Below are positions 1 to 7,208 of a DNA stretch of 11,232 nucleotides, piece after piece. The stretch is from Desulfobulbaceae bacterium. Its GTDB lineage: Bacteria > Desulfobacterota > Desulfobulbia > Desulfobulbales > SURF-16. Under the pieces are notes generated by a model. The model worked only from the letters and a program-made list of their open reading frames with translations, ran no database searches and was not told the DNA's origin. Position 1 is the stretch's first letter, and each line of letters opens with the position of its first letter. The stretch covers positions 1 to 11,232 of the forward strand of contig JANTFJ010000052.1 in NCBI GenBank assembly GCA_024763495.1, given 5' to 3'. Made by a program: the position numbers and the translations under genes.

Positions 1-294
1 TCGCTAATTTTCTTTAAATAGCGCTGCTATTCGCAGAAAATGACCGAAAAAATGGTCTCAATTCTCCAATTTTTCGCTACGGCTTCTATTCTCGGACCGC
101 CTCCCAGGTATTTTCACGGTAAACATTGCCTATTTTCATGGACAGAGCAGACTAAACCTTTTAGACTCAGCCTTTATTATCCAATTAACGTCTCAGGGCT
201 CAAGTAAAAATAACTTAAGCCCTTACCCCTGAAAACAGGAACACTGTTCAGTTGGCATTATCATAATTATCAACCATAAAAAAGTCAAAGCCGA
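1..294. other. Intergenic region upstream of the EndoQ-helicase gene
   Basis: No gene is supported here; reading frames on both strands are short or run antisense into the neighbouring gene. Two inverted repeats are visible. One is a perfect 6-bp stem with a 3-nt loop (17-22 with 26-31). The other is an 11-bp near-perfect one (195-205 with 213-223, loop aaaaata). A weak promoter-like pair (ttggca at 252-257, cataaa at 275-280, 17-bp spacing) lies just before the next gene, but I would not rely on it. The stretch 50-160 looks like decayed or non-coding sequence; I do not recognise it. Confidence 0.5.
195..223. repeat. Imperfect hairpin, 11-bp arms
   Basis: The arms agggctcaagt (195-205) and acttaagccct (213-223) are complementary except at one position, around the 7-nt loop aaaaata. 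No T-run follows on the + strand, so it is not a canonical intrinsic terminator. The loop plus right arm contains aaaaataactt, which recurs in the repeats at 3557 and 11019. Confidence 0.5.
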
Positions 295-3200
295 ATGAAC
301 TATATTGCTGATCTTCATATCCACTCCCTTTTTTCCCGGGCAACCAGCAAAGCCAGCAACCTGGCCGGTCTTTTTGCCTGGGCCAGGATCAAGGGTATTC
401 AGGTAGTCGGTACTGGAGACTTTACTCATCCCGGCTGGTTCGCTCAACTCAAGGAACAGCTTATTCCGGCTGAGCCAGGCTTTTTTCGGCTGAAAAATGA
501 AGATGTGCCGCCTCCCCTGTTCCAGATCACTCCAGCACCCAGGCCGGTTCGTTTTGTTCTTACGGCGGAAATCAGCAGCATTTATAAACGGGGAGGTCAG
601 GTACGCAAGGTGCATAATGTTCTCTTTGCCCCTGATTTTGCCTCTGTGGCCCGGATCAATCGCAAACTTGCGGCAATCGGCAACATTGAATCCGATGGTC
701 GTCCCATTCTTGGTCTTGACTCCCATGATTTACTGGAAATCATGCTTGAAGAATGCCCGGAGGGATTCCTGGTGCCGGCCCATATCTGGACGCCATGGTT
801 TGCCCTGTTCGGTTCCAAATCCGGCTTTGACGCTATAGAAGATTGTTTCGGCGACCTGACCAGCCATATTTTTGCTCTGGAAACCGGACTGTCTTCCGAC
901 CCGGATATGAACCGGCTGGTCTCGGCCCTGGATCGATTTACCTTAATTTCCAATTCCGACTGCCACTCACCAGGCAAACTGGGCCGGGAAGCCAATATAT
1001 TTACTGCGGAGTTTAATTACTTTGCCATGCGTGAGGCCTTGAAAAATCCGGCCCGGGGTTTTACCGGCACTATTGAATTTTATCCGGAAGAAGGCAAATA
1101 TCACCTGGATGGCCACCGTAAATGCCATGTCTGCCTGGACCCCCTCGAAAGCAGCAGGCTTGGTGATCTCTGCCCGGTCTGTGGTCGTCCGCTGACCATT
1201 GGAGTCAGCCATCGGATTTTTTCTCTGGCAGACAGGATGGAACCTTTTTATCCACCGAACTCTCCTATGTTCTATAGCCTGATTCCCCTGCCCGAGGTTT
1301 TAGGGGAAATAGCAGGATATGGCCCGAACAGCAAAACCGTGCTTCGAGAATACGCCAGGATTATTTCCCGCTTTGGATCAGAGTTTGAACTGCTGCTCAA
1401 TACACCGCTGGAAGAAATAAAACAGGTGTCCGCGATTCTCGCGGAAGCAATTAAACGCATCAGAAAAAACAAGGTGATCAAAACTCCTGGTTTTGACGGA
1501 GAATTCGGTATTATTCATGTCTTTGAACCAGGGGAAATCGATACTTACAGTGGCCGGCTTTCTCTTTTTGGCGGCAAAAAGCCCCGGATGAGGAAAAAGA
1601 AAAAAATAAAAGAGCCGACACGAAAAATCATGCCCGCCCCAGCGCTTACCGCCGAAAAATCGGCAACACCAGAGCTTAACCGGGAGCAACAGGCCGCGGT
1701 AAATTCCTCGGCGAAACGGATCATAGTAACTGCCGGGCCGGGAACCGGTAAAACTTTTACCATGGTCGCAAGCTTGCGCCGTTTACTTGAGCGGGACAGG
1801 ATAAGTCCGGAAAAATTATGCGCTATTACCTTTACAAATCGGGCGGCTGAAGAAATTAGGACCAGGCTTGACCGCGGCGGAGTTGATATCGAACAGATGT
1901 TCATTGGTACGTTTCATGCCTTCTGTCTTCACCGGCTTGAGCAAAACAGGAATAAACCAGTGATAATCGGCCCGGAAAGCCGGGAAGTCATGTTGAAACA
2001 ACTCTTCCCGGAACTAAAAAAAAAGGAATTAAAAAAGCTGCAAAAGCAGATCAGTAATTATTTTCTTGATGGTGGAGCCACTGACAATCTCCGGATAACA
2101 ATCTATCTTGCCGAATTGACCCGGCGTAAATATATTGATCTTGACGGCATAATTCCTGAATTTAATTCACGGCTTAACGCGGATCCTGATTTCCTTGAGC
2201 AGGTAAGCCGGAATATTTCTTATCTTTTTGTCGATGAATTTCAAGATATTAATCGCAGCCAATATGAGCTTGTCGAAATACTGGCCCCATATTGTTCGAT
2301 TTTCGTTATCGGTGACCCCGACCAGGCGATCTATGGTTTCAGGGGCAGTGATCTTGAATTTTTCTTTAAATTCAGCGCCGGCCCGGAAACCGAAAGCCTG
2401 GCCTTAAGCCGCAATTATCGTTCCGCCCCGCTTATCCTGCGGGCAGCAGGAGCAGTAATAAGCAATAACCGCAGGAACAGCGGGATTAAACTGCGGCCCC
2501 AGCGCACTGTCAGTGGCAGCATCAGCCATTACCAGGCCCTGAGCTCCAGGGCTGAGGCCGAATATATTGTTAAATCGATCGAGCGGGCCATGGGCGGGAT
2601 AAGCAGTTTCTCCATTAACAGCGGCCGGGGAGGAGAACGGCAACGAAGCTTTGCCGACTTTGCCGTACTTTACCGGGTTTCCCGACAATCCGCTCCCCTG
2701 GCCGAGGCCTTGAATCGACGCGGTATTCCTTTCCAAATGGTAGGCGGCGTCCCCTTTTTCATGGAAAATGATGTTCGTGCCCTCTATTATTGGCTGCAAT
2801 TGGCCGCCGGCAGGGCTGATGCCGGAGATTTTTTAAATTTACTGAAAGAGTTACCCGGTTTTGGTAAAAAAAGTATTGATAAGGTTGAAAAAGCACTGTC
2901 TTTGAATTCAGCTGACCTGTGGAAAGATGTTGAGGCTGCCGGCCTGTCGTCTAAGGTTGCCGCTATTGTGGCAATTCTCCATGAAGATATCGAGCAGTTT
3001 ATCAGTACGGCAAAAAATAATAATCCGGCCACGGCCCTGGATAAAGCTATGGATCGGCTGAGGCTTGACCGGGAGTCAGCCGGGCCAAAACGATTCATGG
3101 AGTTGGCTGGAATTTTCTCTTCAATAGAGGATATGGCCCGCCATCTCCGGAATAATAAGCAGGCAGCAGTCTATGACAAACGGGCCGAAGCCGTCAGCCT

Positions 3201-3492
3201 GATGACCCTGCATGCCGCCAAGGGACTTGAGTTCCCGGTTGTCTTTATAGTCGGACTGGAAGAAGGCATTATCCCCCAGGCGGCCTTTGCCGATGCAAAC
3301 CTGGAAGAAGAACGTCGTCTCTTTTATGTGGGAATGACCAGAGCCAGGGAAATACTGGTTCTCACCTCGACCGGGCAGCGGGGTCGGCCTTCACGATTTC
3401 TTGGTGAAATACCGGCAGATTGCCTTGTCGGCAGCCGACAAAAGACAACAGAGGTAAAAAAAATTGAGCCCAGGCAGTTGAAATTGTTTTAA
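295..3492 (+). CDS. EndoQ-like PHP endonuclease fused to UvrD/Rep-family helicase
   Basis: A 1065-residue two-part DNA repair protein. The N-terminal half (about 1-400) matches the EndoQ family of PHP nucleases, which cut 5' of deaminated bases. Likely metal ligands are D6, H8, H10, D42, E92, H107, H163, D222 and H224, followed by a family-type zinc site C277-x2-C280 and C293-x2-C296. A basic linker (about 426-445) joins an SF1A helicase from about 465. Its motifs are Walker A GPGTGKT 481-487, Walker B VDEFQD with D647-E648, GDPDQAIYGFRG near 670, LHAAKGLEF near 972, and a motif VI region near 1004-1020 ending YVGMTRA. The last residues, QLKLF (1061-1065), fit the bacterial sliding-clamp-binding consensus; RLSLF at 421-425 is a weaker second copy. 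The ATG at 295 has no good Shine-Dalgarno but opens directly on the conserved PHP start (ADLHIHS), so the start is secure. Inferred role: nicking at a damaged base followed by strand unwinding. Substrate specificity is untested. Confidence 0.92.
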   Translation: MNYIADLHIHSLFSRATSKASNLAGLFAWARIKGIQVVGTGDFTHPGWFAQLKEQLIPAEPGFFRLKNEDVPPPLFQITPAPRPVRFVLTAEISSIYKRGGQVRKVHNVLFAPDFASVARINRKLAAIGNIESDGRPILGLDSHDLLEIMLEECPEGFLVPAHIWTPWFALFGSKSGFDAIEDCFGDLTSHIFALETGLSSDPDMNRLVSALDRFTLISNSDCHSPGKLGREANIFTAEFNYFAMREALKNPARGFTGTIEFYPEEGKYHLDGHRKCHVCLDPLESSRLGDLCPVCGRPLTIGVSHRIFSLADRMEPFYPPNSPMFYSLIPLPEVLGEIAGYGPNSKTVLREYARIISRFGSEFELLLNTPLEEIKQVSAILAEAIKRIRKNKVIKTPGFDGEFGIIHVFEPGEIDTYSGRLSLFGGKKPRMRKKKKIKEPTRKIMPAPALTAEKSATPELNREQQAAVNSSAKRIIVTAGPGTGKTFTMVASLRRLLERDRISPEKLCAITFTNRAAEEIRTRLDRGGVDIEQMFIGTFHAFCLHRLEQNRNKPVIIGPESREVMLKQLFPELKKKELKKLQKQISNYFLDGGATDNLRITIYLAELTRRKYIDLDGIIPEFNSRLNADPDFLEQVSRNISYLFVDEFQDINRSQYELVEILAPYCSIFVIGDPDQAIYGFRGSDLEFFFKFSAGPETESLALSRNYRSAPLILRAAGAVISNNRRNSGIKLRPQRTVSGSISHYQALSSRAEAEYIVKSIERAMGGISSFSINSGRGGERQRSFADFAVLYRVSRQSAPLAEALNRRGIPFQMVGGVPFFMENDVRALYYWLQLAAGRADAGDFLNLLKELPGFGKKSIDKVEKALSLNSADLWKDVEAAGLSSKVAAIVAILHEDIEQFISTAKNNNPATALDKAMDRLRLDRESAGPKRFMELAGIFSSIEDMARHLRNNKQAAVYDKRAEAVSLMTLHAAKGLEFPVVFIVGLEEGIIPQAAFADANLEEERRLFYVGMTRAREILVLTSTGQRGRPSRFLGEIPADCLVGSRQKTTEVKKIEPRQLKLF

Positions 3493-3556
3493 ACTGAATG
3501 TCCGACAAATGTTTTTGACTATAAAACAGGAATATGTTCCTGTGGTTAGGATTCAC

Positions 3557-3578
3557 TCAAAAATAACTTCGTATTCTA
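3557..3578. repeat. Short dispersed repeat, copy 1
   Basis: This 22-bp stretch, beginning tcaaaaataacttcg, matches 11019-11040 at 20 of 22 positions in the same orientation. In the downstream copy it is preceded by gggcccgt, the same start as the mini-element at 10784. It may be a remnant end of a small mobile or repetitive element. Confidence 0.5.
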
Positions 3579-3625
3579 ACCCACTAAGGCGGGCCTTGTC
3601 CACAACCCAGGAAAACCCAAGTCCC

Positions 3626-3707
3626 CTGTAGGAGCCCAGCCCTCCGGACGATCCGTGTAGTAAGCTTTGCTCCATGTTCTATCGCCCAGAGGGCTGGGCT
3701 CCTACAG
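3626..3707. repeat. Inverted REP doublet (REPIN/BIME-like)
   Basis: Two 27-bp units face each other: 3626-3652 on the + strand and 3681-3707 as its reverse complement. They match at 25 of 27 positions, with 19 perfect bases (CTGTAGGAGCCCAGCCCTC) at the outer ends and a 28-bp spacer. The second unit has an internal hairpin GCCCAG-CCCT-CTGGGC; the first is degenerate there. The GTAGGAGC-type head plus an internal palindrome resembles REP sequences mobilised by RAYT (TnpA-REP) enzymes. As RNA, the whole doublet would form a strong stem-loop between the helicase gene and the next operon. Confidence 0.75.
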
Positions 3708-3827
3708 TAACAATAACATTGGCCACAGGAGTAACCCGCTAAAGTGGAAGTGGATTTAGATTTGTCAGGACTCTTTTCAATTTACCCTTAACTGACATAC
3801 TTACAGATTTTTCTTATTTTCCGACTT

Positions 3828-4319
3828 ATGGAACAGCCACTTAAAAGAACCATTAAAATCGGCCGGGCCGCTGTCGGCCTTGTCGGCCTTGATCTGATAA
3901 TGGCCCGGGCCCTGGCCGATAATCTTACAGCTGACAAGGCAATTGACTTTATTTATTCCGCTGTCAAGGAACGTAATTACATTCCTGATTCAGCCCGCGC
4001 TCTTTACCGCCAGAGCCTGAAAAGAGAATATGAACGGCTGCGGGAAGGCAGAGAACAGAGCAGGGAAAAAGGCCTTAATATTGAAATCCTCGGGCCGGGC
4101 TGCGTTAGCTGCAATCGCTTGAATGATATGATTTTTGACATTCTCCAGGATCTTGGCGTGGCCGCTGACATCATGCAGATTCATGAACTTGACGAAATAT
4201 GGCGGCATGGTGTTCTAGCCACCCCGGCCCTGATAATTAACGGCTCAGTCAAATGCGCCGGGCGGCTGCCCGCAAGCTCTGAAGTCAGGGAATGGCTGGA
4301 GCAGGAGATTAACCGATGA
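3828..4319 (+). CDS. Thioredoxin-like redox protein with extra N-terminal region
   Basis: A 163-residue protein. Residues about 84-160 form a small thioredoxin/glutaredoxin-like fold of the redox-active disulfide (TIGR00412-type) kind: beta strand IEILGPG, active-site C92-V-S-C95, and a cis-proline site ATPA with P133. An additional Cys, C143, follows the strand ALIINGSVK. The first about 75 residues (IGRAAVGLVGLDLIM... NYIPDSARALYRQSLKREYERL) are predicted mostly helical and I do not recognise them with confidence; similar heads seem to occur on other anaerobe thioredoxin-like proteins. There is no signal peptide, so it is cytoplasmic. No clear Shine-Dalgarno precedes the ATG. It overlaps the next gene by ATGA, making it first in a probable operon with rarA and the cytochrome gene. 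Substrate unknown. Confidence 0.8.
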   Translation: MEQPLKRTIKIGRAAVGLVGLDLIMARALADNLTADKAIDFIYSAVKERNYIPDSARALYRQSLKREYERLREGREQSREKGLNIEILGPGCVSCNRLNDMIFDILQDLGVAADIMQIHELDEIWRHGVLATPALIINGSVKCAGRLPASSEVREWLEQEINR

Positions 4320-5641
4320 CCATAGGCAGCAACAATGGTGCTAATGTCCCGCTGGCAGAGAGGATGCGGCCCAGACGAATTGAAGAATTTGTCGGCCAGC
4401 GCCACCTGCTTGGCCCGGACAAATTACTCTGGCGACTGCTTGAGCGTGACTATATCCCCTCGCTTCTTCTCTGGGGGCCGCCAGGATGCGGTAAAACTAC
4501 TCTGGCCCGTATTCTGGCTCGAGCCACGGGAGCTGATTTTATTTTTTTCTCAGCCGTGCTTGGCGGGGTCAAGGAAATCCGCCAGATAGTCAGCGAGGCC
4601 CAGGAGAAAAGAGAACAGGCGGCGACTATTCTATTTGTCGATGAAATTCACCGTTTCAATAAAACACAGCAGGATGCTTTTCTGCCCCATGTGGAAAATG
4701 GCCTGTTGACCCTGATCGGTGCTACCACGGAAAATCCCTCTTTTCACGTGGTGGCCCCCCTCCTCTCCCGCTGTCGGGTGTTAAACCTTCTTCCCCTGAC
4801 CACTGACGATCTGGATATTGTCCTGGAGCGCGCCATTACCAACAGTGACGCGGGGCTGGGCTCGTTTAATTTTAACTTTGAACCCGAGGCCCGTCGCCAC
4901 CTGCTGGCCATGGCGGACGGTGATGCCCGCAACCTGCTGAACAGCCTGGAAATCGCCGCCTCCCTTGCCGAAGAAACAACTGACAATCAACATCTGGTCA
5001 CCTTGGAGATTGTCGAGAATGCCTTTCAGAGGACAGCCCTGCGTTACGATAATGATGGCGAAGAACATTATAATCTTATTTCCGCCCTGCATAAAAGTTT
5101 GCGCGACAGTGACCCTGATGGAGCTTTGTACTGGCTGTGCCGAATGCTTAAAAGCGGTGAAGAACCGCTTTACATTGCCCGCCGCCTTATCCGTTTTGCC
5201 TCCGAAGATATCGGCAATGCTGATCCTCAGGCCCTGCAGGTTGCCTTGAACGGTCGCGATTCATATCATACTCTCGGCACCCCTGAAGGTGAACTCGCCC
5301 TGGCCCAGGTCGTTATATATCTGGCTACCGCCCCCAAGAGCAACTCGGTATATAAAGCCTTTAACCAGGTTATGGCTGAAATAAAAAAAACCGGCAGCCT
5401 GGCGGTTCCCCTCCATATCCGTAACGCGCCGACAGGATTGATGAAAGAGCTTGGCTATGGTAAAGGATATAAATATGCTCACGACAACAAGGACGGACTG
5501 GTAGAACAAAATCATCTACCCCCGGAACTGGAAGGAACCGTTTATTACCAGCCTACCAACCGTGGTCACGAAGCAATTATTCTTGACAGGCTGACGAAGT
5601 GGCGCAAAATTTTACAGGCTCGCAGAGAACAGAAAAAGTAA
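4316..5641 (+). CDS. rarA: Replication-associated recombination protein A (MgsA/RarA AAA+ ATPase)
   Basis: A 441-residue AAA+ ATPase related to clamp-loader subunits and RuvB. RarA acts at stalled replication forks and single-strand gaps, binding SSB and DNA ends. Visible motifs are Walker A GPPGCGKT (54-61), Walker B ILFVDE (105-110) followed by IHRFNKTQQD, sensor 1 GATTEN (135-140), and the arginine-finger region LLSRCR (R152). The C-terminal part, with RRLIRFASEDIGNADPQAL and the tail YKYAHDNKDG, is diagnostic for the RarA/WRNIP1 tetramerisation region. Length is normal for the family. The ATG overlaps the stop of the thioredoxin-like gene (ATGA), with aggag at 4303-4307 as ribosome binding site 8 bases upstream, so translation is probably coupled. 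The cytochrome gene starts 13 bases after its stop. Confidence 0.95.
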   Translation: MTIGSNNGANVPLAERMRPRRIEEFVGQRHLLGPDKLLWRLLERDYIPSLLLWGPPGCGKTTLARILARATGADFIFFSAVLGGVKEIRQIVSEAQEKREQAATILFVDEIHRFNKTQQDAFLPHVENGLLTLIGATTENPSFHVVAPLLSRCRVLNLLPLTTDDLDIVLERAITNSDAGLGSFNFNFEPEARRHLLAMADGDARNLLNSLEIAASLAEETTDNQHLVTLEIVENAFQRTALRYDNDGEEHYNLISALHKSLRDSDPDGALYWLCRMLKSGEEPLYIARRLIRFASEDIGNADPQALQVALNGRDSYHTLGTPEGELALAQVVIYLATAPKSNSVYKAFNQVMAEIKKTGSLAVPLHIRNAPTGLMKELGYGKGYKYAHDNKDGLVEQNHLPPELEGTVYYQPTNRGHEAIILDRLTKWRKILQARREQKK

Positions 5642-5642
5642 C

Positions 5643-5647
5643 AGGAG
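5643..5647 (+). promoter_or_regulatory. Ribosome binding site for the selenocytochrome gene
   Basis: AGGAG lies 7 bases before ATG 5655. It identifies the true start of the cytochrome gene, 153 bases upstream of the TTG (5808) that a standard gene caller would use. No comparable site exists before 5808. Confidence 0.8.
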
Positions 5648-5654
5648 ACCGATA

Positions 5655-7208
5655 ATGATGAGAAATATTATAATAATATTTTTCTTTTTCTTTTTTTGTA
5701 TATCAGTTCTTTCAGCTGGGGCAGCCCCTTCTCTGCAGGAATTGACGATTTATTATTCCAATGATGTCCGGGGTGAAATTGAACCATGCGGCTGAAAAAA
5801 AAATCAATTGGGCGGTCTGTCCAAGAAAGGATTTGAACTGGAAAAAAGACGAAAAGACAAGGCACGGATTTTGACTGTTGACGCCGGAGCCCTGCTCTTT
5901 AAACATGATAAGCCCCTGGCACCAGGCAGAAAAATTCAGGATGAAATCCAGGCAAAGGGTATTGTTGCCGCTTATAATCTGCTTAACTATGATGCTGTTG
6001 GTATTTCCGCTTACGATCTAGCCGCCGGCCTTGATTTTTTTCAGGAAATCGCGGCCCGATCCAAGTTCCCCTGGTTAAGCGCCAACCTGGTCGAAAAATC
6101 TTCCGGTCTGCCGTTATTTACTCCGTGGGTGATTGTTGAAAAACAGCAAATGAAAATCGGGATTATTGCCTTGACCGGCAGCCGGGCCGCGACAATGCTG
6201 AGTGACAGTAAGGGCAAACTTGTTGACTGGCACCGGATTTTAACGAATCTGGTGGGTGAGCTGCAGCCAAAATGTGATTTATTGATTCTTCTTTCTAATC
6301 TGTCAATTGTGGAAAACAGGGAAATATGCCGGGATTTTCCAGGTATTAATCTTGTTGTTCAGGCTGGAATCCATACCGGCAACATGAATCCTGTCCTCCA
6401 GAATAAAACATTGCTTTGTCATGTTGACAGACAGGGTAAATATCTTGGCGAAGTATCAATAAGATGGGCGAAAAAATATAGTTGGGGCCAGGACTACAGA
6501 ATTAAGCTGTTGAATCGAAAAAGAAGCCTGGACAGGATTAACTGGCAGCTTAAAAGACTGGAAAACAGAGGCGACCCGGCGCAAGTGGACAAACATAAAC
6601 CTGGAACTCTGCAAAAATATAAATTCTTGAAAGCCAGACAACGCGAACTTCAAAACGAAATAACGGTCATTAATGAAAAAAGAAGGGCTAACCCCCAGAA
6701 CTCCACCTGGAAAAACCAGTTTATTGCCATGAAAGTTTCCCTGGCCGACCAGGCTGATGTCCTGAAAATTGTCAACGACACCAAGCAGCAGGTCAATGAG
6801 GCAGGTAAAAGCCAGGCCAGGGGAATAAAAATGATGAAATCATATATCGGCAGCCAGGCCTGCGGCAAATGCCATGCCGAGCAATATGCCAACTGGGGCA
6901 AGAGCCGTCATGGCCGGGCATTTCATACCCTTGAGGAAAAAGGACAGCAGTATAACCTTAACTGTCTATATTGCCATGTCACCGGCCTGAATCAGGATAA
7001 TGCGGTTCTTGGCCTTTCCCTTGACAAAAATTTACATAATGTCGGTTGTGAGTCCTGTCACGGCCCGGGGAACAAGCATCAGAATGAGCCGGAAAACCAG
7101 CAAATTATTCTTAAGCCGTCAGCCAGGACATGCCTGGCCTGTCACCATGATGAACATGATGATTCATTTATTTACGAAAAAGCTGTTGCTGATTTGAATT
7201 GCCGTTGA
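5655..7208 (+). CDS. Secreted tetraheme cytochrome c with UshA-like domain, likely selenoprotein (in-frame TGA at 5793-5795)
   Basis: Read through one TGA, this is 517 residues. Residues 1-24 are a Sec signal peptide (MMRN, hydrophobic run, SAGAA). Residues about 29-285 resemble the UshA/5'-nucleotidase-like domain of some multiheme cytochromes, starting YYSNDVRGEIEPCG-U47-KKNQLGGLSKKG. Relatives usually have Cys at position 47 (motif EPCGCKKNxLGGL), and the frame is unchanged on both sides of the TGA. Phosphoesterase metal residues look lost (NDVRG for NDxHG, DAGA for DAGD), so a redox role is more likely than hydrolysis. Residues about 288-395 are charged and coiled-coil-like. Four CxxCH heme sites follow: C403, C437, C465 and C493, of cytochrome c554 type. 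The product should be periplasmic or exported. It is last in the operon, and its 3' end overlaps the alkyltransferase gene by 45 bp. From memory, selenoprotein members of UshA-like and Geobacter ExtKL-type cytochromes exist in reference annotation. Alternatives are a point nonsense mutation or a sequence error. Confidence 0.85.
5793..5795 (+). other. Probable selenocysteine codon (TGA, Sec47)
   Basis: TGA falls directly after TGC GGC, giving C-G-U, and the next codons (AAA AAA AAT CAA TTG GGC GGT CTG) encode KKNQLGGL in the same frame. A Cys codon at this position would need one base change (TGC or TGT). The position is that of a conserved redox-type cysteine, the classic setting for Sec/Cys exchange. 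Confidence 0.8.
5808..5824 (+). promoter_or_regulatory. SECIS-like stem-loop
   Basis: TTGGGC (5808-5813) pairs with GTCCAA (5819-5824), six pairs including one G-T wobble, around the loop GGTCT (5814-5818). Bacterial SECIS elements sit in the coding region just after the UGA and need a G, typically GG or GU, at the start of a small apical loop. Here the first loop G is the 19th base after the TGA. As I recall the E. coli fdhF SECIS, its GGUC loop sits at the same distance and the minimal hairpin is also 17 nt. Caveat: these bases also encode the conserved LGGL, so part of the match is forced by the protein. A bulged U as in fdhF is not seen. Confidence 0.65.

Larger units (their letters stand above)
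3493..3827. other. Intergenic spacer with REP pair
   Basis: This is 335 bp with no credible gene. From left to right it holds an inverted pair, gtggttag (3542-3549) and ctaacccac (3576-3584); between these arms, a short dispersed repeat (3557-3578) also found at 11019; a compact palindrome aaggcgggcctt (3586-3597); and the REP doublet at 3626-3707. I see no convincing terminator T-tract for the helicase gene and no strong promoter for the gene at 3828. Confidence 0.6.

Noticed and set aside
223..726. 167-residue minus-strand frame
   Set aside because: It lies antisense to the well-supported PHP domain and has no recognisable domain.
5796..5803. Frameshift in the A8 run (5796-5803) just after the TGA as the cause of the interruption
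   Set aside because: The frame is the same before and after the TGA (5655 and 5808 are both in phase) and the protein motif reads correctly, so no shift is needed. A slippage artefact would break the motif.
5808..7208. Cytochrome gene beginning at TTG 5808
   Set aside because: It has no ribosome binding site or signal peptide and starts in the middle of the conserved motif KKNQLGGL. The upstream in-frame segment supplies all missing parts.
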